Shown one piece after another: positions 51,488-63,353 of a DNA stretch of 64,000 nt (the stretch's first letter is position 1; the number at the start of each line of letters is the position of its first letter). The translations under genes and the position numbers were made by a program. Below the pieces are notes generated by a model that had not been told where the DNA came from, did no database searches, and worked only from the letters and a program-made list of their open reading frames with translations. Source of the stretch: Sycon ciliatum (Eukaryota > Porifera > Calcarea > Leucosolenida > Sycettidae); contig NC_088645.1 in assembly GCF_964019385.1 (NCBI RefSeq), positions 14,514,985-14,578,984 of the forward strand, in the 5' to 3' direction.

Positions 51488-51925
51488 GTGCCGCTCCGCC
51501 TCGACTCGACCGATGTGCGTCAAGCCAGGAACCCACTACAGCCAAGGAAAAGAGGTCGACCAAAGGGTCCTTGCTTGACATGCATGCCAAGTGGAGAAAA
51601 TGCCTGTATGCAGAAGAATTTAGCGTATGAGATTAAGTGCAAGGAATGTCCAGAACAGTATGTCGGCGAGACCGGTAGTTTCCTTGAGATACGGCTCGAG
51701 GAACATGATGGTGAAGCAAGAAGGCAGACAAGAGACAAGCCATGGGGAGACCATTTCCGTACGACTCACCCAGGTTGCAATTTGGTATGTGGTCAGAGTG
51801 CGTTCTCTGCAGTTGCCGTTGTCGCCAGGCAGCCAGGTAGATCCCGCCGCAAACTACGCGAAGCCATCGAGATCCGCGACACCAGGTCCCACGTTAACAC
51901 CAGCACTGGATGGGAACTATTGTAG
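51488..51925 (+). pseudogene. GIY-YIG endonuclease domain of PLE copy 3
   Basis: Single-strand nicking endonuclease that primes PLE insertion. CLTCMPSGENAC is the Cys-rich linker (zinc-finger-like) seen in PLEs; YEIKCKECPEQYVGETG is the GIY-YIG core strand pair (Y-E-I and Y-V-G), with the catalytic Arg in EIRLEEH. The frame is open from the linker to the terminal stop at 51923-51925. The domain itself looks intact, but the upstream RT is broken, so I list it as part of a dead element. Confidence 0.85.
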
Positions 51926-53990
51926 GAAAAACATATACCGTGCTCGCGCGATTAGTGCCCCTGGGGCACTCTTTTTTCAATGTCGATCACAGATGGGGCA
52001 CTATTCAAGATAGGGCACTCCTTTTTCAAAGCTGGTACATTTACGTCATCCCGCATAAAAACAAAGAAGGCAAAGAAAAGCAGAGCCTGAATTTTACTGT
52101 TAATTATCACAAGTACTTCAGTAAACAGAAAGGACACTGCGATTTTGATCCTGCGATTTTGATCCTGAAACCACCAGTTCAATGGCATGGACAAGAACAT
52201 TACCAAAAAAGCCCTGATACAGTTCTGGACGTTTCTCAAGGCTGGCCTGAGATGAAAGTGGCCTGGTCATAGCCCGCAGGCCTAGCAGACCTTAGTTAAC
52301 CCTTTACAGGTGGTACATACTTTTATAGAACACGGATGATCGATAAATTCTACATTTCTAGTATTTTCAAACTAACGTAACTTGGTCAATTCTCAGTCGT
52401 TTGGAGAGAACGAAAAATGTAGGAAGAAATTAGAGATTGTGGTGTGGCCAGTGGGTGCAGTATTCACCGACCACACAGTAAAGCAACCATCACACATCCT
52501 ATTGGAATGAATTTGAAAACTATTCAATATCCTACCGTCGTGGACATCGAATTCCGTTGGGAGAACCCGGGCTGGTGCCCTTCTTACTGCTTGTCGTGCG
52601 TACAGGCACTGTACAGTGTAGTGTAGTTCACGTACACACTGTAAAAAAGGACCAGCAGTGCCCACGGCTGCACGGCCAGCGCCCCGTGGCCGCTTGACTT
52701 CTCAACGGATTCCAATGTCCGCTACAGTACATATGCATGTGCCAAACACTCATACACTAACCTTAGCGCTGTGTGTATACTCTGCTGTATGTGGTGCGTT
52801 CCGATGATCAACCATTCCGATAGCCGCCCATCATTCGACGTAATGGTGATGATGGCTGCCTTGTTGTGAAGTCAGCAGTGACCTCCTTGAGCTGGCTGCA
52901 ATTCCAAATGGGCCGCCGGTTTCTGCGCAATTCGGATGAAATCCAATCATGATACGGTGGGAGTTCAGTCAGTCTGCATGGTGGCGGAGCTAGCTAGAGA
53001 GCACTTTGATCTTGACTGATGATACTCTTCTACATGTATTATGGTACAAGCGCCATTACAGCACACAATGACGTATTGAACCACTGGTAAGTATCCCAAC
53101 AAAACACTCAACAGGCCAAACACGGAGGCACCTCTCCTGACCGGTCGGTAGCTGATGGTTGCAACTTTGTTTACGGCAGCAATGACACTCCGCTTAATCC
53201 AGGGTGCTCCGAGTCAAGATTGCCATTTTTGCCAAGTGTTTCCATTCCACTTTCCCAGCATCGAGAGCCTTGAGCGGTGATGATTTCGCCGAAACGTTCA
53301 CAGTTTGGAAGCCATGTGCCCTATACTCCGCTGCCTAGCACAACATTGCCATTGTTACGAACTGTCGACAGCCTGCCGGAGAGAGACCACGAAGCCGGGG
53401 TTCCGACGGCGACGCTTGAAAGCTAAGAAGTATCGGGGTCGACCTACACGTCAGAGCCAGGACTGAATCAGGAACATGTCCTGTCAGCAGCCAACTGAAC
53501 ACAAGGGGTTGTGAACTCATGAACCTGACTCCTGAGTGACAACAGTCATCGCGCTTCGGTTTTATCTAGAACGGTGCAGTCCGTGCGCCAGACCCTGTTT
53601 TGGCCCGATTTTTATTTTCTGCGCGGGAACCATACATGCAGACGTTATGCAGGGAAAGATGACGACGCCGGTCAGTAAATTGTTGGTCGATTTGTTGCCT
53701 ACCTCGAGGCCAGTCGGTGAAATGAGGGCTTCCTTCTTCAAGAAATATGTTGCCAGTCGTTAGTCGGATGCCACTCGTCTTCTAAACATCGTGCTTGATG
53801 CAACCAGCACAGTTGGATGGACGGGAGGCGAGGAATTTATCGTTTTCGATTTTCACCCTATTCTGGGTTGCCATTACATTGCAGCTGGCAGCACCACGAG
53901 GGAATTTTTTGCACAAGGGAGACTAGGTGAATTTAACTCCTCAGAGATATCGCCATGACAGGGTAAGGTTAATTTAGCCCTGAAATTGTG
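51926..53990. other. No gene recognised
   Basis: A GGGCACTC-plus-T-run motif is repeated at about 51966 and 52013. The rest has no identifiable coding or RNA features. Confidence 0.35.
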
Positions 53991-54016
53991 TACAAACCAA
54001 CGGCACGAAATTATGG
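53991..54016 (+). repeat. 26-bp segment shared with 58889-58914
   Basis: TGTACAAACCAACGGCACG and the following AAATTAT occur identically at 58889, a fragment of a dispersed repeat whose borders are not visible. Confidence 0.7.
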
Positions 54017-54473
54017 AAATATTTATTTTTTCGCAATAATTGCATGTTGGTTGAAAAAATGTAGCCATCTTTGTATTGTGGCATCCTGGCGGTGTATTTC
54101 GTAACTATACTGCATGACAATATTATTTATGAGAAATGGCAGCGATTGCAGCGATTGTGAACAATGTACAATAAACAGCATTGGCAAAATTGATGCAGAG
54201 CTGTATGGTACTTTAGCACAATTTGCCTGTATATTGGTATTTTACACACAATGCATGAAACAGAAGAGCAAAATTATTATTGACTTATCAATTTATAGTT
54301 AGGACGTGAATATGAAACCCATGACCAATGCCAATGACCCAGGGTCTGTGCACCTGCATTCAAATATATAAAAAATCCCTTGTGGCATAATCATGTACTC
54401 TGTGCATACACATGCTTGGGGGGCGATACTTGCTGCTTTACATGGTGGAAATTGTGGTGCTATGCTGCTTGGT
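54017..54473. other. No recognised feature
   Basis: A/T-rich sequence without domains or bounded repeats. Confidence 0.35.
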
Positions 54474-54560
54474 ATGTGTGTGCGTGCGTGTGTCTGTGTG
54501 CGTGTGTGTGTCACTGTGTGTGTGTGTGTGTCTGTGTGTGTGTGTGTGCGTCTGTGTGTG
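54474..54560 (+). repeat. (GT)n-rich tract, possibly before a splice acceptor
   Basis: Interrupted GT repeat. About 60 bases downstream ATCAACAG could be an acceptor, with an open frame ending VDHLISPTGVVLA then TGA at about 54685. Too little to call an exon. Confidence 0.7.
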
Positions 54561-54699
54561 CACACTTCACTTTCCGGCTGTGTATTGATGCCTATGTAGA
54601 TATCACCATGATCAACAGGGTCAAACGCTTCCAGCGGACAACAGTGGATCACCTCATTTCTCCCACTGGAGTGGTCCTAGCTTGAAGTGATGTATGACT

Positions 54700-55290
54700 A
54701 TCAATTCTATTGACTAGCCTTGAGGCATGTACCAAACGTCAGCATGTCTGTGATATCAATACATCACACTTACATTTGAAAGCTATATGCTGGAAGGCAG
54801 TCAAGTGGGCTTTTCGTCAAACACAACCCTACCAATGAAATGAAGGCAACGGGCAGAGACCACTAATGGTAGGGCCACACCAGGTGGCTGTGCCAGTGGG
54901 GAAGACCCAGCTCAACAAGGTGTTATTTCAAGTTTGATCGGAACAGCACCCTGGTCCAAATCCTCAATATCAGTGAATCTTACTGGTCCATGTGGCTGCT
55001 GCCTTGACTCGTGATGCCCACGATTGGATGCAAGTTGCACGAAGTATGTTGCAAAGAAGGGTACAATGGATCTTGAACTTAGCACGAGAGGCGTGCACTT
55101 CGTTGATAACAGCAGAACCTTTGCATGACTATCATAACACTCTCCTTATTGCAATATTTAGCCAATGCTCCATTTGTTGTAGCAGCTACCACACAACTAC
55201 AAGTATGCATTCATTACCTGGCTGTCTTGTATAAACTTGTGAATGCGATCACGTGATGCTTTGTGCACATATGCTCCCATACTTTAGCGG
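54700..55290. other. No recognised feature
   Basis: Short frames only. Confidence 0.35.
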
Positions 55291-55298
55291 ATGTGCGC

Positions 55299-55299
<1 letters not shown>

Positions 55300-55338
<39 letters not shown>

Positions 55339-55520
55339 ATGTTTATGGGTGTGTATGTTCGTGCACGTATGTACGTGTACATGTCTGTGCGTTTGCATGT
55401 ACATGCAGACGTGTGTGGGTCTGTTGAAAAAAGCGCATGAACACGTGTCAATTCACGTGTGCATGTATGTATGCATGTATGTATGCATGTATGCATGTAT
55501 GTATGCATGTATGCATGTAC
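55300..55520 (+). repeat. GT and ATGT/ATGC microsatellites
   Basis: A (GT)n run at about 55301-55336 and a TATGTATGCATG-type tract at about 55462-55517. Confidence 0.9.
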
Positions 55521-55559
55521 GGGTGTATGGTAAACGTATTCTTTGCTCCATGCGTCCGC

Positions 55560-58500
55560 CGTGAATGAAGGTACGAGACTTTATGTGTCATAGCTTGTGG
55601 CGGTTGTTCTGTAAATAGTAGCACCGTATCCTGGCCATCCGCAGATGCAATTTTTTCACTTCAATTCTGCATTGGCTCTGGTGCTGTGTTTGTAGTGTCA
55701 TCCTCGCTGCATGAATTATTTATATTTCTTTCCCACCTCAGTACTGTATTTGGCTTGATATTGTTGCTGTTGTACATACAAGTATAGGCACATGCATTGA
55801 TGTGCGAGGGTTTGTGTTTGGAGCTCCAGCAACCTGTTGGGGTTCGTGTTGTCTGTAAATTCGTGGTCTACGGATACAATGGTCTGGCTGGTACATCGCA
55901 GAATACTAGGACCCCTTGAACGATTCTGTCGGTCGTTCATAAGTCCACCAATTGAAGACATGTGTGTGTCAAAATGTGTCAAAAATACAGTGTTGACGAA
56001 ACGGTTGGTATCACCGCTGTCGGATTTTTTGCACAAGCCAAAATTGGAGGATACACGGCTGTTCATATGATCACGTCAGCGGACATCTAAGATGGCGTCG
56101 GCTTTGAGCACGAGTCATTTGAAAATTCTGCTCGAGATACGCATTTTTCCTAAACTTATCGTAGCAAACGACGATATCTTCGGCTTCCTCCGAGCCTGTT
56201 GACCAGTAACTCGCGATTTTCCAGAAGAGAAAGGAAAGACGAATTGTTTGATACCTCGCTCGACGACGAGCGTCGTTTTGGTCCCGATCGTCGAAGAGAA
56301 TTGGGCCATTTTTTGTTCGTCGTAACTATTGTTGTATGTTATTGTGTAGCCGCATTTCCTGCTCCCAGAGAAGCGTTGCTGGAGTTTTCCCGTGCTTTCA
56401 GGAAGTTTTCCTGGTTGGCCCAAGGCTTCGGCCATCCGACAAACATAAATTCGTGAGCGGAAGCTGGTACATTTTTTTGGAAGCTGGTGGAGATGTTCTT
56501 GCACTTTGTGTGATTTTTAGGGCTCGATGGATGGTCTTCTGCATGGCCTCGCATCTGTATGCTGGATCGGTGGCCAGAAATTCGCTGATTAGTCTTCCAG
56601 TACTACGTACTTTGCATCTGAGCATGAAAAATGGCCTCAAGGGCATGGGAGTTGATATTTCGGAGGACTTACTTGAACAACATCATGCTGCTGCGATCAT
56701 GATAATTGTGCACAATTGTGTTACATGACAGTCGCACTACTAAGCAGTGATAGCTGTGCCTTGTGTTGAATTGAGTACAAACATTATACATCATGACTAG
56801 AAACTACCACGCGATCAAAGGTATGCACAGCACGAGTACGCAGCAGCCGAGTCCTGGAAGACGCTCGCACTGTGATTTGGTGGTAGCGGCATAGCACAGT
56901 AGAATGCATGCAGCATACTCCTGTGTTTAAAAGCCACAACTGACAAACGTTACGTGCCTACAACAAATCATCTACAACAATGTACATGCCATCAATTATA
57001 TATTCACAGCGTAACGGCACAACTTCCGAAGGCAGATGTCACAATTGGAAAAGAACATATTTACCAGGCCGACAAACTGGGTGTAACTCCAGTCAGACTG
57101 CACAGGCATAAGTCACAGCAAAAGCACACTCATAATCATGGCTACACACAACACACACACGATCGCATACGTGCGCGCGCACACGCACCCACCCAGACGC
57201 ACACACATGAATACCGATGTGCGGCACTGAAAATGTTACACTGCAATAAGAACAGGAAAATGAGCACATACGTCAGTGGTGTATGACTACCATTCAATAA
57301 TGGAAAAAGGCACTAGATTTAAAGTTCAGCTGAGGACGGTGTTATGTCCTGGGTCAGACTCTTCGTGGAAACAACCATGCACGGAGATAACAATAACTAT
57401 GGACTGTCGGGATTAAGTGGAGTGCAGCCATGCTTACACACTGCCACTGTCCAAAGAGGATGATGGATTCATCGCCTGCTGACGTGTCAGATGAGGGCAA
57501 ACAGTCACACACCTTGCGGACACTCAAGGCTGATCGTCGCTCACAACGATGTATAGTAGCGTTGTTATCGAGTCCCGAATTCTGCTGGTCGAGATCAGCC
57601 ATACCGTTGTGCCAGTTTTGCATCTTGACCTGGGATCCATCCCTGGATCTACGCTGCATCAATGCTGGCAGAGGTCGGCCAGCTCGATAAGCACAACGCC
57701 AGCCGCATCCAACGGCAACAGCAACGAGCAGTACACAGCATTGATCACACTACATGCCAAGCTGCAGCAATGCATAGCCGACGCGGAAGCAGCCTAGCAG
57801 AAAGCCCTACGCATTTAAGGCTGGCCCAGCTACTTAGCTCTGCAAGGCCATTAGCAGTGTGAGACCGGCAGCATTTTGGAGGTTGTGCCGGCAACTAAAT
57901 CCAGCAGGAGTCGCAGGCAGCATTGCATGATCAGACTGACAATTTCAGGCGACAGTTTGTTGCTGAATCTCCTGCTCACTCCCATCATATCACTACACGG
58001 TAGCTTATCCATACTGCTAATAATGTGCGGTGCTCTTATGTCGTTGCCGCGGAATAATACTACAGTGATACCGGCAACTGTAAGAAGCCGTGTTGGATCA
58101 GTTTTACACTGGTTGCTGTATTCCGAGCTTCAATAGATATTCCTGGGACAAAACCACGGACTAAAAATTCAGTCTTGCACTGTTTCTTCACTTCCATTGT
58201 CTTCTGCAGGTTAATGATGATGGCTTAGCACTGAGAAACATCGAACATTTCATGAGCTCGTTCAAGACGAGATCGTGAAGAGAAACAAATGCCATGTTAC
58301 CCCTAATCTGCACCTTTTAGAGATGCACGCCGTGCCAGCTGTAACCCGACTCCATGTGGCCTTGGCTTGCTAGTTGAGCAAGGCTCAGAGAGCATCCATG
58401 CGGAATTCAACTCCCACTCTTATTCGAGTGAAGCGTTCCTGCGCCCATGAAACGGCTCGAAGCAATCGCAACGCCTATCAAGAACGCTGCCCATGTCCAG

Positions 58501-58888
58501 GCCACTCCGTGGCCGTAGCTAAGGCAAGGAGGAAAACGGCGTCCACTATAATCCTTCTCTTTCGGCTAGCTTACTCCATAGTGACTAAGTCCTGCTCTTC
58601 TTCGTCCTCCTTCTGTTACAATTTTTATTTTGTTGCTTTGATCTTCGCGTTTGGTCAGGTCTAACAAACCCAATTTACATAGGGTTACCTAGTTGATTCT
58701 ACTTGATTCGAAAAGGATCCACCTGAAAACACACGAAGTTCATAAATCGAACATGCAATGTGCAAATTTGCGATTTTCCAGTGAATTCGACGCCATTTTG
58801 ATAGATGGCCGCAGCTGAACAGCCGTGGGATACACTGTTGGCTAATATCTCTTTCTAATTAAATAAGCAGGAAATAGCGAAACCCTTG
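55560..58888. other. No gene identified
   Basis: At 56092 an ATG in good context (AAGATGGCG) opens only 36 codons before TGA at 56200-56202. An adjacent frame reads RKDELFDTSLDDERRFG, faintly like the N-terminus of an invertebrate transposase, but not enough to call. A CA-rich stretch lies at 57150-57210. No other coding signal recognised. Confidence 0.3.
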
Positions 58889-59761
58889 TACAAACCAACG
58901 GCACGAAATTATAGCATGTTCAACCAAAATATCAGCGATATAACGAAAACGCAAGCGACGAGCGAGAACTCAACTTCTCGTTATTTGTTGTCGCCACGGA
59001 CAAAACTTAGGGCAGAGAACAACTATTAGGTTGGATTTCGACAACGATCTGAGACGAAGAACTCACGGGAGACGTAAACCAAAGGACGACGAAGGTGACG
59101 CCATTGAGTATTCGTCTCGCGATATCTTGAGAAAACTGCGAAATCTGGCAAATCTGGAAAATAAAAGTGCAACTTTTAGACGACTTTTTCTGAACTGGCG
59201 CACGGACTGGGTGTAACGAATTCTCCTGCAGAAACTGCAATACTGTACATTATACAAATAATATTAATTAATTATTTTCGGCAGCTATTTACATTAATTT
59301 CGGCTATATTCGGCACCGACCCAAAACGCCTAAAATTATCATGCCCTCGGCTCTGCAGTCCATTCAGAAAAAAATGAACTTCTAGCTTTTGGCCATAAAT
59401 GGGTCAAACTTTGAGTTTTTTTAGAATTTTTTTTGGCAATCCCCTATGGAATCCTCTTCCAATTATGTTTCTGAAGTTTTTTTGTCCAAAAAGCAAGCCA
59501 TAGCAAGAATAGGATTTCGGCCAGGTTTTGCCCCAAAAGCACAGAATTGGGAAAACCATCAAAATCCAGGCCGTTTGACCCCGCCTGGCAACAGTGCATT
59601 CTGCGGTTCGAACCCCAGTTCAGGCACCCTTTTTGGACCCTTTTCAAATTTCAAAGTTCGCAGCACTGCACTGTGTACGATGAAATCACGAAAAACCGCC
59701 AAATACGGGAGCTCGCCAGAGCCAGAGCCCATCTTTTTATGAATGGACTGTAGTCTAGTAC

Positions 59762-60043
59762 CAAGAGTACATAACCCCCCAGAGTGTGCAACGCCGATCC
59801 AGCTCTGTGTAGGGTCTTGGTCGAGCGGAATCGGATCTTCTGATGTCATGCGTACACTTCACACCAGCGCAAGGCCGGTCTCGAGGCAGGGCACCATTGT
59901 TTTTGATCCTAGAGTACCCGCGACTCCCCGGGTTCCCCTCAGATGTGTACGGTATTATGACGCAAAGATCCGATTCCGCTCGACCAAGACCCTATGCAGG
60001 GCTGGATCAGGCGTTGCACACTCTGGGGGGTTATGTACTCTTG
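59762..60043. mobile_element. MITE, 282 bp, with 7-bp duplication CTAGTAC
   Basis: The terminus CAAGAGTACATAACC and its complement at the right end extend as an inverted repeat of about 80 bp (through GGTCTTGGTCGAGCGG). CTAGTAC flanks both ends (59755-59761, 60044-60050). A fragment with the same terminus occurs at about 63671. Superfamily uncertain; hAT is possible if the duplication is 8 bp with one change. Confidence 0.8.
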
Positions 60044-60050
60044 CTAGTAC

Positions 60051-60810
60051 TTAGTAGCTCTACCCCACGCCGAAAATAAATCGCCGCCGAAATGTCAAAA
60101 ATCGTGAAGTGCCGAAATTTTGCAGCGCCGAAATTTTGTATATTTACAGTATACTCAGGAGTACAGTCATGTAGCTAGGGTTGTCCACATTTTTCGAAAT
60201 ATTTTTGCAAAGTTGCGGATGCAAAATGCAGTCTTGTTGGGGCATTATGCATTCCATAAATTCAGCAGGATTTTCAGGAAAATAAGAAGAAATTAAAAAA
60301 ATTCTAAAAATTGAAAAAAATCAACCCAATTCGCGAAAATTATGTGACCGTTGTCATGGCAACCAACAAAAAATGGCCGCCTCTGTGTGTACATGGTTAC
60401 CGTGACTCACGTGAGAGTCGACTAGTCTATCGCTGGAAAATTCCATTTTCCTCGTGCTGCATCCGTACTGGACCATAAATTAGTGGCTTTTTACCTTTTG
60501 ACAGCTAGCTACTGTAGCGGTTGTAGTATCCCTGCCTTGCTAGTACTCGTACTGAACTGTAGCTGACTATTACATCTACATCTACTGTCTGACCTCTAAT
60601 CATGTCACATGTACACGTACAGTACACGCACTGCATGACTCTTGTCACTCCTTTGCTGACAAGCCTGTATATCACTTCTCACCACTTGTGACGTTGTGTT
60701 TCCCTTGCGCTTGCTGGATTGGATACTACAATGTATCTTTGCTAGTTTAGATCATCACACCTGATGATATGGCTGTATGCACTTGCCTTTGGGTCTTAGT
60801 ACATTCAGTA
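60051..60810. other. No recognised feature
   Basis: A/T-rich with short inverted motifs such as GACTCACGTGAGAGTC near 60400. Confidence 0.35.
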
Positions 60811-60998
60811 CAGTCAGACCTCGCTTATCCGGTCCTCTTTTATCCGGATCCCTCGCCATCCGGAAGAAAATTGTTGGTTGCCGATTTACAGCATATGCCA
60901 TGCATACATACAGTATGTGTGTTCGATTATCCGGTTCCCTTGCCTATCCGGACATTTTTCTGGAAAACGGATGTGTGCGGTTATGCGAGGTCTGACTG
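60811..60998. mobile_element. pogo/mariner-type MITE, 188 bp
   Basis: The terminus CAGTCAGACCTCGC and its complement GCGAGGTCTGACTG are bounded by TA on both sides (60809-60810, 60999-61000). TTATCCGG motifs recur inside, as in Tigger/pogo-derived MITEs. Confidence 0.88.
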
Positions 60999-61640
60999 TA
61001 TTGGTTTATAAAGCATGTAACATTAATACTTTTAATAGTGTGTTCAAGGACACAGTCATAACATTGTCCTGAAGTAACTCGTAGTTCCACTATAAAATCA
61101 GTGAATCTTCGGCGCCTGAACTTACTTGGAAGTTTTGAGGTCTGGCTGTTTGACACACCCTCATGTTTTCGACTGGGGTCGTGAGGAGTGAATTCCTGCT
61201 TTGGGCATGGAAAAGGGCAAAATATACCCCAAGTTGCAATTTTTCCCCGGGGATGCATTTTTACCCCCAAGTTGCAAAAAAGATGCAAAACATAATGTGG
61301 ACAAGCCTTCATGTAGCTCCATCGTCAAACGAAGTGGAATGACACTAGTCCTACATAACAACAAGCTAGTATTGGCGTATTGCTGATCGAGTTGTCAGTC
61401 ACTTTTGTCGAAAATAATTACTCGAACCATTTTTACTAAAAAAGCAGGGAGTCGTTATGACGCCCTGCTAAAAAGTTAGTTACTTCAGGAATATGTCGCG
61501 CAGCATAGGAATGACTTATAAAAGTAGTCCTGTCAAAGACTAAGTAGTGTGTCCGGCAGTACCCATGCACGCGTGAAAAGTCGTAAAAATCGCGCTCCTA
61601 CATGTAGCTACAATGATTATGTAGCTAGCTAGACCCTGTT
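60999..61640. other. No recognised feature
   Basis: Short frames only. Confidence 0.35.
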
Positions 61641-61644
61641 GGCT

Positions 61645-62230
61645 GTAGACATTCATCTGTCCCTCGAGGCCCTCCAGGAAATCGCGATTCCACGGATGCA
61701 ACAATTTTCGCGATTTTGGCCCAAACCCGCGTTTTTCTTCATAATCCGCGATTTCCCGCGTTTTTTGTTGTTTTCTGTACTTTTCCCGCAGTGCTTTCAA
61801 TTTCCATGATCATGTTTTTTTTTGCACACGACTCGTACTATAGCTACTATACTCCCGAGTAGATCTACTGCGCAAACAAAAAAAGCGATTTTACGGATGC
61901 AACAAATTTCGTGTTTGGCCCAAATCCGCTATTTTCTGCAAATAATTCCGCGAATTCCTGGCAAGTTCCGCATGTAGCGACCTGACTCACTGAGTATTAC
62001 GTCATTCTACATACGCATGCGCAAGAAATAAAATCATTCTCTTTGGTCACAACTTCTTCGTTGTCCGGTTGGCCAAAGTAGCCGTCGTCTTGTAGGGCCC
62101 GACGTAAAACCCTAAACGCATTTTTCCGCACTTTTTGCCGCATTTTTCGTTGTTTTCTGCCGCAATTTCTTCTGCAAGTTTTCGAGACTTTTTTCCGCAA
62201 ATTCCCGCAGGGCCTAGGGACAGATTCATG
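61645..62230. mobile_element. Foldback-like element with TCTGTCCCT ends
   Basis: ATTCATCTGTCCCTCGAGGC (61650) is answered by GCCTAGGGACAGATTCAT (62212-62229). The interior repeats TTCCGCG/CGCGATTT motifs. Borders and superfamily are uncertain. Confidence 0.5.
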
Positions 62231-62321
62231 TACAGTGCTGGCAACTGAAATCTGACCCCCTGGGCGGCGCGCCGCGCCGCCCAGGGGGTCAGATTTCAGT
62301 TGCCAGCACTGTACATGAATC
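62223..62321. repeat. Perfect 99-bp palindrome (49-bp arms, 1-base spacer)
   Basis: The arms run from GATTCATGTACAGTGCTGGC inward to GGGCGGCGCG, a single C, and back exactly. Internally, TA followed by CAGTGCTGGCAACTG and the complementary right end resemble a Tc1/mariner-type terminal repeat pair with no interior, but the symmetry continues eight bases beyond the TA on each side. It would extrude as a near-perfect hairpin. Confidence 0.9.
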
Positions 62322-62348
62322 GCCGATGCACAATGTCACTGTTAGTGT

Positions 62349-62773
62349 TAGGCACCGGGCAAATATGCTCGAAAAATCACCCATCGTGCTTTCAAACAAG
62401 CCGATAGTGCCTGAAACACATGCCGATAATTCCCAGAAATTCTCACAAAATTTCGCTTGAGATCCAGGTCTTTCTTCGCATCCAACACAAAAAGATGCAT
62501 TCTCAAACATAAAGGAAACAAAAAAATATTCTTTTTCTGTTTTCTGGCTCTGGCAAGTTCAGATAGCTTTGGTGGGTTTAAGCTTGTCCGGCAGAGAAAT
62601 CACCTTCTTGCTTTCCTCATCCCTTTCAATTTCAGCCTCCTCCTCATCCGCACTATCCACTCGACAAACGTCAGTAACCAGCCGATTATGCCCGCGAAAT
62701 CACCGATTATGCTCGTGTGATTTTTGCACCCTAAAATGCTCGATTTAGTGCCGGCATATTTGCCGGGTCCCTA
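62349..62773. mobile_element. hAT-like MITE, 425 bp
   Basis: The left end TAGGCACCGGGCAAATATGC and right end GGCATATTTGCCGGGTCCCTA-like sequence are inverted. Flanking octamers GTTAGTGT and GTCACTGT agree at six of eight bases, consistent with an old hAT target duplication. Confidence 0.65.
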
Positions 62774-63089
62774 GTCACTGTCACTTGTCAGGATCTACGT
62801 AGCTCCACCGGCTATTACCGGTATTATTTTTTCTCTCGGGAAGTGAAAGAAATTGTTTTCACGACTCCCAGTTTTGGCACTTCATGGCGCATTATTATGA
62901 TGATCATGTTCCAGATCAGAGTTTCACGATCCGCTGAGATGGTCCTTCACCTAATACACTCTGTGAGAACGAAAACATGGCTGCGATGCTACCTATCCAA
63001 TTCTACGGTATGACACAGCCACTGGTTAATACAAAAACACGGTTTTGCGGCAGCATACAATGCAGTTGACAGACTAATTTTCATCCACT
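62774..63089. other. No recognised feature
   Basis: Unique sequence between two MITEs. Confidence 0.35.
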
Positions 63090-63097
63090 AGCATTCC

Positions 63098-63345
63098 TAG
63101 CCATTGGCGGACTATGCTCGGCCAATCGTCAAATTATGCTTTTGATTATGCCCCAATTATGCCAACAAATATGCCGAATTATGCTCGGTTCCACTATGTA
63201 TTCACGCTGTACATAGAGGATTGAGAAACCACGCATACACACACACGGCCATGCCCTAAGCATAATTTTTGTCTAAACCGAAAGATTATGCAGACTTTAC
63301 CCGTTGGAATCCGTATATTATGCCGGCATAATCCGCCAAGGGCTA
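63098..63345. mobile_element. hAT-type MITE, 248 bp, perfect 8-bp duplication
   Basis: The ends TAGCCATTGGCGGACTATGC and, inverted, GCATAATCCGCCAAGGGCTA are flanked by AGCATTCC on both sides (63090-63097, 63346-63353). TTATGC motifs recur inside. Confidence 0.88.
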
Positions 63346-63353
63346 AGCATTCC

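Larger units (their letters stand above)
49672..51925 (+). mobile_element. Penelope-like element with GIY-YIG endonuclease, copy 3 (split by a MITE)
   Basis: RT pieces in order: NGLPKDHKQNLALRPVVS (49672), then an inserted MITE (49874-50583), VTMDVVGLYPHIPI (about 50590), KRYIDDVLII with an intact YIDD (50896-50907), YMYMDVTISIHESGLIEYT, LSSSPHMRAESEQM, and PYKSDQVHHAVHKAI. The C-terminal endonuclease follows. A local duplication around TTGTTCGATTGTTCG (50941-50970) and other shifts break the frame, so it is inactive. It belongs to a different PLE family from copies 1 and 2. Confidence 0.85.

Noticed and set aside
59580-59640. tRNA-like B box GGTTCGAACCC followed by a T run
   Set aside because: The surrounding bases do not fold into a cloverleaf and no A box is found.
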